Shown: positions 44,554-53,671, numbered from the stretch's first letter. The stretch is 64,000 nucleotides of DNA from Vibrio orientalis CIP 102891 = ATCC 33934 (GCF_000176235.1 NZ_ACZV01000004.1:1178001-1242000); one strand, 5' to 3'. Notes: generated by a model not told the origin, from the sequence alone. Made by a program: numbers and translations.

Positions 44554-46661
44554 TCGCTTCCCTCGCCACTTGCGCTTTTCAACGCAGACATGACCGAATC
44601 AGATGTTAATATCACAGGCAGTGGAATACCTTCAGGAGCATTTGGGCCATAAACGATGTTAAACGGCACACCGAAACGTCCATTGGCTCTTAGGTAGTCG
44701 GTGACCATACCATCAGGGTGGGTCCAATCGCCTTGAATAGGGACAACATTCGAATGCTGCAATGCGCTATATACTGGATCTTGTAAAATCACACCAATCT
44801 TGTTGGCTTTACAGGTCACACACCAATCGGCGGTCACGTTAACAAATACCGTCTTTCCTTGCGCAACCGAATTTGCGATCGCTTCATTCGATAATGGCTT
44901 CCATGCTAAATCTTGAGGCAGCGGTGTTGACCAATGATCAGCCGTTACACTCCCTAGGATTAATCCACCAGCTAAAAGCCCCAGAGAGGCCGAGCCAGTA
45001 ATCGCTAACGCTTTATTGCCGTAGACTTGTTTGATTCGAGCAAGGATCCACACAAACGTCATTGCGACAATCACCACTATCCAGAAGATAGGTAAATGAT
45101 TCGCAAGAAGATAAACTAACCAACCACTGGTGATAAGCATCATTACGCCAAATAGTAACTTAACCTTATTCATCCACGCGCCCGGCTTAGGTAGATAAGA
45201 AGCCAGTCCTGGAAACAGAGCGACAATTATCCAAGGCAATGCCATCCCAATGGCTAACGCAGTAAAAATGGCGATCATATCTAGTGCACTGGCCGCTAGA
45301 GCAAAAGCGACTGCCGTGCCTAAAAACGGAGCCGAACATGGCGTCGCTAATAGTGTCGCAAACATACCCTGTAGGTAATGCCCACCGTAAGAGTTATCAC
45401 CTTTTGATGCGAGCCAAGTGTTGGTACCGGAAGAGAGTCGAATCTCAAACAAACCGAGCATATTCGCGCCAAACAACGCAGTGACCATCACCATAAAGCC
45501 GATAAACCACGGGCTTTGGAATTGAATTCCCCAACCTATCGCACTTCCGGTTAGTTTTAAGATCAGTAGGAACGCAGCCAGTAGCCAGAACGAAGTTAAA
45601 ATACCCGCTGATGAGGCTAAGAACTGCAAACGAATCTTACGACGCTCAAGACCTTGCGCTGCAATAACGCCACTCAGTTTCATACCTAACACTGGTAGTA
45701 CGCAAGGCATCACGTTAAGGATTAAACCGCCAAGCACAGCAAAGCCGATCATTTCGATAAGGCTAAGGTCGGCCGAGATATTGGAGATGACACCAATAGT
45801 GACTGGCGCAGTCTGTTCAGCAATAAAATCGGTATCTTTAATCGTGATGTTAACCGACTGCTCGGTAAGGTCGATATCACCCAACCAAGTCGATACTTCG
45901 AAAATAGCGGTCAGCGTATCGCCTTCTACATTTACCTTCTTCAGTTTATAGCTGTAGTCGCTGATAGCTTCTGCGCTGCTATCGATGATCACATCTGGCT
46001 TTTGCCAACCTAGTGATTTGTTCAACGTCACTTCAAGCTGATTGGTACGTTTATCCCACTTTGCTTGCTGATCACTAATCAGCGGTGATGGTTTAGGTAC
46101 CATGCTAATCGCTTGAGCATGGATGTACATCGCTTGCTCAGAAACCGTTAACTCATTGGGTGTAAATGACAGTGAAAGAGGATAGTCAGTCAATACACAA
46201 ATCGTCGTGCACGATGACAGTGTCAACTTGGCATCAATAAATACAGGCTGATTAAAGTCGTCGACATGCAGCGTCATTGGAATAACAACATCGCCTTTGT
46301 AACCAAGAGTGTTAATACCCAACAGGCTATAATGCTCTGGGTGAGGCCAGTGCCAATCAACGTTGTTTAGGTTAGTGGATTTATCCCAATTAATGCTAGG
46401 GGCAATGCCGCCCTCTCCTGGAGAGCGCCAATACGTTTTCCAGTCGCCAGAAAGTTCAACTTCCAAAAAGCCTTCAACGGTTTTGTCAGCAGGGTTCATT
46501 TGCCCGGTTAACACAAACCGTGTTTTCACCGGTGGGTGATTAGGGTTGGTAAGCCAGCCCGTTTCAGTCTGAGCGAAAGACGCCACAGAAAATAACAGTG
46601 CACTGATGGTCAGCAACATACGCTGAGCAGCACGAAGTATAGAATTCGTTCGATTGTTCAT
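44550..46661 (-). CDS. scsB: ScsB-like DsbD-family transmembrane electron carrier
   Basis: A 703-aa membrane protein that moves reducing power from cytoplasmic thioredoxin to the periplasm. Signal peptide (about 1-30), a large periplasmic N-terminal domain (30-295) with the cysteine pair CTTIC, then eight membrane helices (about 300-570). Proline-flanked cysteines lie at NVMPCVLPV and ATPCSAPFLG. The C-terminal thioredoxin domain carries VTADWCVTCK. The long N-terminal domain and layout match ScsB, not DsbD. It leads the redox operon with scsD and scsC. Confidence 0.88.
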   Translation of the reverse strand: MNNRTNSILRAAQRMLLTISALLFSVASFAQTETGWLTNPNHPPVKTRFVLTGQMNPADKTVEGFLEVELSGDWKTYWRSPGEGGIAPSINWDKSTNLNNVDWHWPHPEHYSLLGINTLGYKGDVVIPMTLHVDDFNQPVFIDAKLTLSSCTTICVLTDYPLSLSFTPNELTVSEQAMYIHAQAISMVPKPSPLISDQQAKWDKRTNQLEVTLNKSLGWQKPDVIIDSSAEAISDYSYKLKKVNVEGDTLTAIFEVSTWLGDIDLTEQSVNITIKDTDFIAEQTAPVTIGVISNISADLSLIEMIGFAVLGGLILNVMPCVLPVLGMKLSGVIAAQGLERRKIRLQFLASSAGILTSFWLLAAFLLILKLTGSAIGWGIQFQSPWFIGFMVMVTALFGANMLGLFEIRLSSGTNTWLASKGDNSYGGHYLQGMFATLLATPCSAPFLGTAVAFALAASALDMIAIFTALAIGMALPWIIVALFPGLASYLPKPGAWMNKVKLLFGVMMLITSGWLVYLLANHLPIFWIVVIVAMTFVWILARIKQVYGNKALAITGSASLGLLAGGLILGSVTADHWSTPLPQDLAWKPLSNEAIANSVAQGKTVFVNVTADWCVTCKANKIGVILQDPVYSALQHSNVVPIQGDWTHPDGMVTDYLRANGRFGVPFNIVYGPNAPEGIPLPVILTSDSVMSALKSASGEGSE

Positions 46662-46746
46662 TTATGTGTCCAAATACATCACCCAAAGCGGGTGAAAAAA
46701 TAACAGATAGAGCAGTGCCCTAACACAAAGTTAGTCGGAACTATCG

Positions 46747-47112
46747 TTATTCTCTAAACACACAAAACGTTAAATGCAGCCGTTGCCGGGGGACAATCGG
46801 CTCGGTAAATTGAGATGTGGCGCTCCGCGTTGAGACAAACCATGCGACGACAATCAGAGCGACAACAAACATCGAAATGACGACATGCTCTAAGTTCACT
46901 TGTGCGCTGCTCAACAACTTTTCAGTCAAATCACATTGTTCACCAATATCAGAAGGAGATTTAGAGATATGGGCGAGATCAGCAAGAGCGGAATATTTAA
47001 ACTCGCATACGGATTGCCAGCCTGCATTTTGCGACAAACAGATAGCAAAAACCCACCCGATAAGAATCAGAGTGATTTTCGCCGATTTAGTCGTAGCAAA
47101 GTGTTTGAGCAA
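46747..47112 (-). CDS. Possible ScsA-like membrane protein upstream of scsB
   Basis: A 121-aa protein with two predicted membrane helices (about residues 14-28 and 76-95) and between them a periplasmic loop containing two cysteines (SVCEFKYS and GEQCDLTEK). The C-terminus ends in RQRLHLTFCVFRE. Its size, two-helix layout and position 86 bases upstream of scsB match ScsA of Salmonella-type copper-suppression operons, but I cannot confirm homology. No strong terminator separates it from scsB. Confidence 0.55.
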   Translation of the reverse strand: MLKHFATTKSAKITLILIGWVFAICLSQNAGWQSVCEFKYSALADLAHISKSPSDIGEQCDLTEKLLSSAQVNLEHVVISMFVVALIVVAWFVSTRSATSQFTEPIVPRQRLHLTFCVFRE

Positions 47113-47193
47113 AGTAATCTATCGCCAATTAGTAGTGCTTGCGGATTATGACAAGCTAATGGGAAACATTGTTAGTGTATTGCAAGAATCGCC

Positions 47194-47613
47194 CTACACA
47201 ATTTTCTTTTGTAAGAAAACCTTATCGATATCTGCCGTTGGGAAGTTGGTGTATCGACCCACTTCGACAAAACCAAGCTTCTTATAAAAATCAGGAGCTT
47301 GGAAGCTATAAGTATCAAGATAAAGATCCGTTACGCCGAATTTGACCGCTTCTTTTTCTAATCGTTCCATAAGCATCGAGCCGATACCTGCATGCCTTTT
47401 GCGATCATCCACCCATAGAAACTCAACAAATAAGGTGTGAGTGAATATTTCGCCAGTCAATCCACCGACAAAATCCCCTGCTTCATCTTCGATATAACAC
47501 GCAAGACTCGTCACCTCTTCATCGGGGAAATGCTTTAAGTTGAATGCTTTGAGGCCATTATAGATAACATCTTTAATGTTCTTTGGCGGATTGAGGGTAA
47601 ACTGCACATTCAT
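47194..47613 (-). CDS. GNAT-family N-acetyltransferase
   Basis: A 139-aa acyl-CoA-dependent acetyltransferase. Motif A, binding the CoA pyrophosphate, is visible as VDDRKRHAGIGSMLMERLEKEA. Motif B follows (LYLDTYSFQAPDFYKKLGF). I choose ATG 47613 because AAGGAAGT precedes it; the longer frame would cross the upstream terminator. The substrate is unknown. Confidence 0.85.
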   Translation of the reverse strand: MNVQFTLNPPKNIKDVIYNGLKAFNLKHFPDEEVTSLACYIEDEAGDFVGGLTGEIFTHTLFVEFLWVDDRKRHAGIGSMLMERLEKEAVKFGVTDLYLDTYSFQAPDFYKKLGFVEVGRYTNFPTADIDKVFLQKKIV

Positions 47614-47646
47614 AATTACTTCCTTTACTTCCGATCCCTTAGACAC

Positions 47647-47673
47647 AAAAAAAGCCAGCGAACGCCGGCTCAA
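47647..47673 (-). terminator. Terminator of the LysE-type exporter
   Basis: Stem AGCCGGCG / CGCTGGCT (one G-T pair) followed by seven T's on the - strand, 21 bases past the stop at 47694. It separates the exporter from the GNAT gene. Confidence 0.82.
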
Positions 47674-47693
47674 TATAACGGAATCAGGCTGAG

Positions 47694-48326
47694 TTAGCTC
47701 GCAAATGAGCTTAGCATCCAAAGGGCGAGAACGACAAACACCGCGCCCATAAATTTATGCTGATAGGTGCGAAACTTTGCGTTTTCTAACAACGGTTTAC
47801 CTAGTATCCCAACTAATGCAACCAACAAGAAGTTGAACAGTAAACCTAAAACATTTAGCAATAATCCCAACGCAAGCATTTGCTCGCCCGAACTCGCTGC
47901 GACGTTACTCGATACAAACTGAGGCAAGAACATGACAAAGAACACCAGGGCTTTCGGGTTCAGTAAGTTGCTGACTAAGGCGCGCTGATAAAAGGTTGTG
48001 GCAACTTTACTGCTTCCGTCCATTTCAGGTGCATCAGCGGCACTTGCGCGTAAACAATCCCAACCCATTTTCAACAAATATGCGCCACCCAATAAATGCA
48101 GAGCTTTTAGCGCAAGAGGGCTCATTGCGATAAGAGCAGAGACACCTAATGCAGCAAGTAAGGTTAAGATGATGCCCGAAGTTGCATTACCTAAACTGGC
48201 AAAAATACCCACTTTACGACCGTAGCTCATGCTTGAGCTAGCAATCAACAACATATCAGGCCCCGGCAGCAAAAGGAGCGCGACGACTGCGGTGAGGTAG
48301 ACCGGCAGCACAGAAAAATCAATCAT
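47694..48326 (-). CDS. LysE/RhtB-family amino-acid exporter
   Basis: A 210-aa membrane protein with six helices. The family opening is clear (LLLPGPDMLLIASSSMSYGRKVGIFASLGNATSG), as is the SNLLNPKALVFFVMFLPQFV motif in the middle. It exports amino acids such as threonine, homoserine or lysine; specificity is not deducible. No strong ribosome site is seen before the ATG at 48326. It is divergent from the AraC gene with 222 bases between. Confidence 0.88.
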   Translation of the reverse strand: MIDFSVLPVYLTAVVALLLLPGPDMLLIASSSMSYGRKVGIFASLGNATSGIILTLLAALGVSALIAMSPLALKALHLLGGAYLLKMGWDCLRASAADAPEMDGSSKVATTFYQRALVSNLLNPKALVFFVMFLPQFVSSNVAASSGEQMLALGLLLNVLGLLFNFLLVALVGILGKPLLENAKFRTYQHKFMGAVFVVLALWMLSSFAS

Positions 48327-48548
48327 CGTTATAATTTCATAGGAACAGGAAGGGGCAGAATTTTAGTTCAACAAAACAACAAAATCCACGATAAACAGTA
48401 AAAACAACATCAATAACACGGTATATAAATCGATACGCATAGTTAAAATCACTTCAGTGGCATTGAGCAATTTTGTACAAAAATAACGGTTCGCTTTAAG
48501 CTAGACTGAACAGTCCACCGAGTAATGTGAAAAGTGCAAGGAGAGCTC

Positions 48549-49373
48549 ATGGCAAATCACGGTAAGAAAGAGTCGGCCAGCTTCCAGTTAGCTAATGAGC
48601 TAGGTGGGCTTGAATTGCTGGATGCCAAATACACCAATCAGAACTTTTCTCGCCATAGTCACGAAGGCTATACCATTGGTGTAATAGAAAAAGGAGCTCA
48701 GCGCTTTTATCGAACAGGTGGTAACCATATTGCCCCGCAAGATAGCATCATCTTGGTCAATGCAGACGAAGTACATAATGGACAAACGGCAAGCGAAGGG
48801 GGCTGGGAATACAAAGCCATGTACCCTTTACCCGAGCAGTTTGAAAAAATCACTGAAGGGCTTACCCCTGGGTCATCTATTCCTTACTTTCCAGAACCTG
48901 TTGTCCATGATCCAGAACTTGCCCAGCAGCTTCGACTGGTGTTCGATACGCTTGCGCAATCTGAAAATAAATTGCTTAGAGAGACGTTAATCTATGGCAC
49001 GCTCGTCAAACTCGTTTCTCGCCATAGTAAAACCAAGCTTGATTGGCAGCCAAAGACTCGCAGTCAAAAGCAGTTGCTATTAGTTAAAGAGTTTATTGAT
49101 GACTTCCCTCAAGCTGATGTCAGTCTAGATGACCTGTCAAAGCTCGCAGGGCTGAGCCCGTATTATCTCACTCGAAGCTTTCAGCAAGCCTTTGGGCTGC
49201 CTCCTCACGCTTATCAGATCCAAGCGAGGTTAAGGGTCGCTAAGCAGCTCCTTCGCAAAGGATTGACGATTTCAGATGTCGCGCAAGAATGTGGCTTTCA
49301 TGACCAAAGTCATTTTCATCGACACTTCAAGCGCGCTATGGGGGTGACCCCTAAACAGTTCATCGGAACTTAA
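48549..49373 (+). CDS. AraC-family regulator next to azlCD
   Basis: A 274-aa regulator with an N-terminal cupin-like ligand domain (about residues 15-150, with FSRHSHEGYTIGVIEKGAQRFYRTGG) and two C-terminal helix-turn-helix motifs (about 175-274). The second HTH ends with the signature SDVAQECGFHDQSHFHRHFKRAMGVTPKQF. The ATG at 48549 follows AAGGAGAG. Its position just upstream of azlC on the same strand suggests it activates that exporter, probably in response to an amino acid. Confidence 0.9.
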   Translation: MANHGKKESASFQLANELGGLELLDAKYTNQNFSRHSHEGYTIGVIEKGAQRFYRTGGNHIAPQDSIILVNADEVHNGQTASEGGWEYKAMYPLPEQFEKITEGLTPGSSIPYFPEPVVHDPELAQQLRLVFDTLAQSENKLLRETLIYGTLVKLVSRHSKTKLDWQPKTRSQKQLLLVKEFIDDFPQADVSLDDLSKLAGLSPYYLTRSFQQAFGLPPHAYQIQARLRVAKQLLRKGLTISDVAQECGFHDQSHFHRHFKRAMGVTPKQFIGT

Positions 49374-49434
49374 ACTCAACTGGCGAAGGTTTGTTATGGT
49401 TGAGCAATAATGTACAAGCCCGCAAACTCCGTCC

Positions 49435-50196
49435 ATGAGTAAATACCCTGACCACTCACCAACCCCGAAAACAACCATGAGCACCATGACTATCGAATCC
49501 AACTCATCGTTAAGCCGTTCACAACTCTTTTGGCAAGGGTCACTCGCCATGGTGCCGTTAAGCGTCGCTGTGATTCCTTGGGGACTATTAGCCGGCTCTT
49601 TTGCGATAGAGTCAGGGCTAACGGTTGTCGAAAGCCAAGCACTATCGGCAATTCTCTTTGCTGGTTCAGCACAACTCGTCGCCACTGGGATGTTCAAAGC
49701 GGGCGCTTCGCTAGCCACCATGTTACTTGCGATACTGTTTATCACCTCTCGCCATTTACTCTATAGCGTTTCAATGCGAGATCGTATCGCACCACTGCCG
49801 TTAAAATGGCGATTAGGGCTAGGGTTTCTGCTAACAGATGAGCTGTTTGCCATATGTGGGCAGCAATCAGAAAAACAATTTAATCGTTGGTATGCACTAG
49901 GGGCAGGGCTAAGTTTTTATCTTTGTTGGAACATTGCGACCTTTGCCGGGATAGTAGCGGGCAGTTATATCCCTGCCCTTAATGAGCTAGGGCTAGAATT
50001 TGCGGTTGCGGCGACCTTTATTGCGATTGTCGTACCTAATGTAAAAACATCCCCGACACTGATAGCCGTCGCCGTTTCATTGGTCACGTCTGTTGCCTGT
50101 TACGCTCAGGGGATCGAGTCAGGATTAATGATAGCAAGCGTGGCTGGCATGTTGGCTGGCTACTGCGCAGAACAGTTAAAAGGAGGCCAATCATGA
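49435..50196 (+). CDS. azlC: AzlC-family branched-chain amino-acid exporter subunit
   Basis: A 253-aa (or 239-aa) membrane protein, large subunit of the AzlCD/YgaZH exporter family. Family features: WQGSLAMVPLSVAVIPWGLLAGSFAIESGL, FAGSAQLVATGMF, the ITSRHLLYSVSMRD loop and FLLTDELFA. The start is uncertain: ATGs at 49435, 49477 and 49486 all lack good ribosome sites; 49477 gives the usual family N-terminus. It overlaps azlD by 4 bases. With AzlD it exports branched-chain or other amino acids. Confidence 0.9.
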   Translation: MSKYPDHSPTPKTTMSTMTIESNSSLSRSQLFWQGSLAMVPLSVAVIPWGLLAGSFAIESGLTVVESQALSAILFAGSAQLVATGMFKAGASLATMLLAILFITSRHLLYSVSMRDRIAPLPLKWRLGLGFLLTDELFAICGQQSEKQFNRWYALGAGLSFYLCWNIATFAGIVAGSYIPALNELGLEFAVAATFIAIVVPNVKTSPTLIAVAVSLVTSVACYAQGIESGLMIASVAGMLAGYCAEQLKGGQS

Positions 50197-50501
50197 TCAT
50201 GTGGTCAATTCTTGCAATGACAGTGTTGGTCTTTTTAAGCCGTTACCTGTTTCTTGAACCAAAGCTACCTTTGCGGTTAAATCCAGCCACTCAGAGATTA
50301 CTGGCTTACTCTAGCCCTGCGGTACTCACTGCTATTTGGGCGCCGATCGTATTCATGCCAGAAAAAGAGCTATGGCTCGCGCCATCCAACCCGTATCTAA
50401 TCGGAGCAATTGCAGCAGCGTTGCTAGCCTGGAAAACTAAGAATGTACTGCTCACTACGATTGTCAGTATGGTGCTCTTTCTGTGCTTAAAACTGCTCTA
50501 A
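50193..50501 (+). CDS. azlD: AzlD-family exporter small subunit
   Basis: A 102-aa membrane protein with three to four helices, the small partner of AzlC. It starts inside the azlC stop (4-base overlap, AGGAGG upstream), indicating coupling. Family features: FLSRYLFLEPKLPLRLNPATQRLLAYSSPAVLTAIWAPIVF. Its stop overlaps the stop of a convergent 37-codon ORF by 4 bases, and its terminator lies inside that ORF. Confidence 0.9.
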   Translation: MIMWSILAMTVLVFLSRYLFLEPKLPLRLNPATQRLLAYSSPAVLTAIWAPIVFMPEKELWLAPSNPYLIGAIAAALLAWKTKNVLLTTIVSMVLFLCLKLL

Positions 50502-50611
50502 CCAAAGACAGCGGCCAACAAAAAAAGTATCACTGCCAACGCGGCGATACTTTTAATCAACAAACCCAGATTGGTGCTTCCGCCTTTTGGTGCTTGATTA
50601 CAACATCCCAT
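50498..50611 (-). CDS. 37-residue single-helix membrane peptide
   Basis: A small ORF reading MGCCNQAPKGG, a short polar link, then a hydrophobic helix (about residues 15-36) with cytoplasmic lysine. A strong ribosome site GGGGGAG lies 6-7 bases before the ATG. The N-terminal cysteine pair could bind metal or be lipid-modified. Convergent with azlD (4-base overlap of stops). Part of the coding sequence doubles as the azlD terminator hairpin. Reality is supported by the ribosome site and amphipathic layout; comparison across Vibrio is needed to confirm. Confidence 0.55.
   Translation of the reverse strand: MGCCNQAPKGGSTNLGLLIKSIAALAVILFLLAAVFG
50520..50553. terminator. azlD terminator embedded in the small ORF
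   Basis: AAAAGTATC and GATACTTTT arms around a GC-rich imperfect centre, with A/T runs on both outer sides. Works for azlD on the + strand and as a hairpin inside the 37-codon ORF. Confidence 0.6.
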
Positions 50612-50682
50612 TTCATCTCCCCCTGTGCTTGATGCTCCAATAGAAGATAAAGCTTAACCATAGGTGAAGGTAAAGCAGGAAT

Positions 50683-51297
50683 TTACTGTGCAACCCATTC
50701 AATTTCGATAAGCGTTGTCTCGGCTAACTTCAAGCGAGCTAAGAAAACATCATCGGCGTGTACTTCTCCAACACCTTGCGGTGTACCGGTCATGATGATG
50801 TCACCATCACAAAGGGTGGTATAGGTTTTTAGCTCATCTAGGATCGCTTGTGGTGAATACATCATCTGTTTCACCGAACCTTTTTGTACTCGAACACAGT
50901 TAATGAACAGTTCGATTTCGAGTGACTCAAGATCGACCCCATTGAGCGGTACAAAACGGCTAAATACCGCAGAGCCATCAAATGCTTTTGCTCGCTCCCA
51001 TGGTAACCCTTTCGATTTCAAGCTCGACTGAAGTTCACGCTTGGTCAGATCTAGACCTAAACCAACTGCGGTAAGTTGGCCTTGCTCAACAATAAAACAG
51101 ATCTCACCTTCATAGTGCAGGCGTTCTTGATGAAAAGCGTGTAACTGGGAAGTAATGGATGTGGGTGGTTTGGAAAACACCACCATTTGATCAGGAATGG
51201 CATTATTCAGTTCTTGGATATGCTCAAGATAATTGCGTCCAACACAGAGTATTTTTGTTGGCTTAACATAGGTATTTCCAAGTTTAACTGAAGTCAT
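50683..51297 (-). CDS. Fumarylacetoacetate hydrolase-family protein
   Basis: A 204-aa FAH-fold metal-dependent enzyme of the small (YcgM-like) type. Signatures: CVGRNYLEHIQELNN, the metal-binding HYEGEICFIVEQG with the acidic ligands, and DGDIIMTGTPQGVGEVHADD. Family members cleave C-C bonds in acylpyruvates or related beta-diketones, or decarboxylate oxaloacetate. Starts at ATG 51297 behind GGTGAG. Monocistronic; substrate unknown. Confidence 0.88.
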   Translation of the reverse strand: MTSVKLGNTYVKPTKILCVGRNYLEHIQELNNAIPDQMVVFSKPPTSITSQLHAFHQERLHYEGEICFIVEQGQLTAVGLGLDLTKRELQSSLKSKGLPWERAKAFDGSAVFSRFVPLNGVDLESLEIELFINCVRVQKGSVKQMMYSPQAILDELKTYTTLCDGDIIMTGTPQGVGEVHADDVFLARLKLAETTLIEIEWVAQ

Positions 51298-51440
51298 CTC
51301 ACCATCCTTGAGCTCATTGATTAAAGTGCTCGTATTCTAATCGAATCAATCATTAAAGTGTTGCTCGAGGAGGCAAAATTAAGAGCTATGCCAACAATAT
51401 TGATCGTTAGCGCGACAAGCAGAGTGTTGCTCATAAGATA

Positions 51441-51471
51441 GAAAAACGCCTATCCAAGAGTGGATAGGCGT
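51441..51471 (-). terminator. Porin terminator
   Basis: Eleven-base-pair perfect stem ACGCCTATCCA / TGGATAGGCGT with loop AGAG and a run of A's on the left that becomes a U-tract on the - strand, 37 bases past the porin stop. Confidence 0.9.
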
Positions 51472-51507
51472 CAACACGATTATTGTGTTAAGGCAGTAGA
51501 ACCGTTG

Positions 51508-52515
51508 TTATAGGAAGTAACGTGCACCAATCGTCCATTTGTCATCATCTTCAGTCGACGGATCGTCATCACCTAGGTCAATTTGATAACCCGCGAAACC
51601 AACCAGCTTCGGTGTGAAGTTATATTCAGCCTGAAGTGCACTTTGACTGAACTGGGTCTGCTTGCTCGAAGATGACAATGCTTTCGCTTCGACATTTTCA
51701 TAGTTCACACTCAGGTTAAGTCCATTGCCAAGCCCGTACGCAAGTAATGCTTCCGATTGCTCAGACTCATAGTTACCTGCGTAGAAGTTTTCATTGTCTC
51801 CGTAAACAAGAGCTGCGTAGATACCATCTCCGTAACTACCGTATTTTAGTGAAACAACATGCGACTCCGCATCAACATTGCTAACTTCACCGCCGTTGTA
51901 TACGTAACCCAGTGAAGCACCCATCATGGAGAATGAAACCGCAACTTGTCCGCGAGCGTCATAAACGCCAACGTTGGTGACCGTCTCGGTATGCTTGCCT
52001 TGCCAACCCAGACCAAAGTCTAGTGACATATCTTCACCAAATGCGAAGCCTTTACGGTAAGTGACCATTTTATCACCACGACCTGTCGCTAAGTTGCCAT
52101 GGTTGACATAAAGGAAATCATTGGCAAACGCAATTGGCATATCGGCTACGCCAGCAACGTCATAGTATGGAGACCATTGAGTACCTAACGCCAAACGACC
52201 CGCTTGCTCGTGCGTCATACCAATGTAACCAAGACGGGTTGTGAAAGATGTATCACCCCCATCAAGGTATTTAAGTGCCCATTCTCCTTTTGCATCGACC
52301 GTAATGCCGTTACCAACATCTTGTGTCCCAGACACATTCAATCGAGGAGATACTTGGTGGACTTCAACTTCGTCACTGGAATATTCACCAATGCCGACAT
52401 CGACATAACCGCCAAGAGAAATAGTTGAACCTTCGCTGTTGTAGATCTCGGCTGCGAAAGCGTTTGTACCACATGCTGTTGCCGCGATGGTTGCGACTAA
52501 TAATTTAGTATTCAT
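51508..52515 (-). CDS. Gram-negative outer-membrane porin
   Basis: A 335-aa trimeric-porin-type protein: signal peptide (about 1-21, cleavage after AFA), then about 16 predicted strands ending in an outer-membrane insertion signature with terminal aromatic (TIGARYFL). It belongs to the Porin_4 group that includes Vibrio OmpU-like and chitoporin-like proteins, but is not clearly OmpU. An upstream CRP-like palindrome (52738-52753) suggests catabolite control, fitting its position beside the maltose locus. Substrate unknown. Confidence 0.88.
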   Translation of the reverse strand: MNTKLLVATIAATACGTNAFAAEIYNSEGSTISLGGYVDVGIGEYSSDEVEVHQVSPRLNVSGTQDVGNGITVDAKGEWALKYLDGGDTSFTTRLGYIGMTHEQAGRLALGTQWSPYYDVAGVADMPIAFANDFLYVNHGNLATGRGDKMVTYRKGFAFGEDMSLDFGLGWQGKHTETVTNVGVYDARGQVAVSFSMMGASLGYVYNGGEVSNVDAESHVVSLKYGSYGDGIYAALVYGDNENFYAGNYESEQSEALLAYGLGNGLNLSVNYENVEAKALSSSSKQTQFSQSALQAEYNFTPKLVGFAGYQIDLGDDDPSTEDDDKWTIGARYFL

Positions 52516-52737
52516 TTTTAATGTCCGTATTTGGTTTAACCACGTTCGAATCAGCCGCTAACGACCGAAAACTGCACGAACAACTAAAACGTAGTACGGA
52601 AACAAGAAAAATGAAGTGCAACCAAGTGCTTATTGACTATCTTTTAGTGAAATAACCCAATCAGCAAAAATATCAGTACTTTTTAACCATATGAATTATC
52701 TATGATTTTTAAAGCCATATTTGCACTAAAAATAAAA
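52516..52737. other. Porin upstream region
   Basis: AT-rich stretch without an ORF upstream of the porin gene; it probably contains a long 5' leader and the promoter. Just beyond is a CRP-like palindrome. Confidence 0.5.
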
Positions 52738-52753
52738 AGTGACACATGTCACG
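52738..52753. promoter_or_regulatory. CRP-like site upstream of the porin
   Basis: GTGA-N6-TCAC (GTGACACATGTCAC), the core of the CRP consensus TGTGA-N6-TCACA with both inner tetramers intact. About 225 bp upstream of the porin start, so it would imply a distant promoter, or activity toward malM termination is unlikely. Confidence 0.5.
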
Positions 52754-52837
52754 TTTTTGTTATTTTATGGGAACTTTCCTAGAATATGAGTCGCAATAAA
52801 TCAATATCACGACTCAATATTCCACATTTTTCATACG

Positions 52838-53671
52838 TTATTGAGCGTTAACCGCTTTAATAAACACTTGCTGAGCACTATCAATATTTAACGCTTTCGC
52901 TTCTTCAAGTAGCGCCAAAGCTTTGTCTAAATCATTCGATTCGACTGCAGCAATAATCGCGTTGTGATAATAGGTTTGAGTTTCAGGTTGAATCACTTCT
53001 GGAGTTGAAGCTAGTGATGGCTTAAGTGGCGCATCGTCTGTCGTCGGTCTCGAGAGTGAAAACAGGCTGACGCGATCAATTGAAACCTCTATTTTTCCAA
53101 CCAATGCATTTGGAATTGGGATGTCTTTCACTTCAGGTAAATAGTTGCCGCGACCTTCTGCATCCAACCGAGCCGGATGAATAACATTGGTAAACTTGCC
53201 TAATTCAGAATCATCACTGTAAACCACTAAATAAACAGACTCTGTTCCCGTCGGTGGAAAAAAGTCAAACTCGGCTACCAGACGATTGCCTAAATTTAAT
53301 CGTGGTTTCTCATAAACAAATTTATTGTTGTCGTACGTTTCAAGCACCTTTCCCGATTTATCTACGATGACGGCTCGCGGAGAAAATGCGGTATCGCCGA
53401 TAAGGCTAGTAATTTCAATCGAAAACTCGCCGCGGTTTGCTGGCAGCTCAAAAACGGCAACCGGACTATCGATTCCGATACCTTTAAAACGTTGAGAATT
53501 ATCTGTTATTTCTACTGTCGCTGAGCTAGGCAGCTTCATTGCGACAGATTGCAAATTGGAAACAGAGCTTACTTGTTCAGCTTGAGATAGCTGAACATGC
53601 TCAGGAGTCGGGGCTGTTTGGCAAGCGGTTAACGCAACACAGCTGCTAAGAACGAGGGCACGTAAATACAT
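52838..53671 (-). CDS. malM: MalM-like maltose operon periplasmic lipoprotein
   Basis: Predicted lipoprotein of 277 aa: signal with lipobox LTAC17 and a mature part that matches MalM in the MKLPSSATVEITDNSQRF opening, the FELPANRGEFSIEITSLIG strand and the PTGTESVYLVVYSDDSELG region. E. coli MalM is encoded after lamB in the same operon and its precise job is unclear. I choose ATG 53671, behind AAAGGAC, so the lipoprotein signal starts the protein. Same order as E. coli (lamB then malM), but a terminator-like hairpin lies between them. Confidence 0.85.
   Translation of the reverse strand: MYLRALVLSSCVALTACQTAPTPEHVQLSQAEQVSSVSNLQSVAMKLPSSATVEITDNSQRFKGIGIDSPVAVFELPANRGEFSIEITSLIGDTAFSPRAVIVDKSGKVLETYDNNKFVYEKPRLNLGNRLVAEFDFFPPTGTESVYLVVYSDDSELGKFTNVIHPARLDAEGRGNYLPEVKDIPIPNALVGKIEVSIDRVSLFSLSRPTTDDAPLKPSLASTPEVIQPETQTYYHNAIIAAVESNDLDKALALLEEAKALNIDSAQQVFIKAVNAQ

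Noticed and set aside
46817-47287. A 156-codon + strand ORF
   Set aside because: Antisense to the possible scsA and the GNAT gene; unbalanced composition and no start signals.
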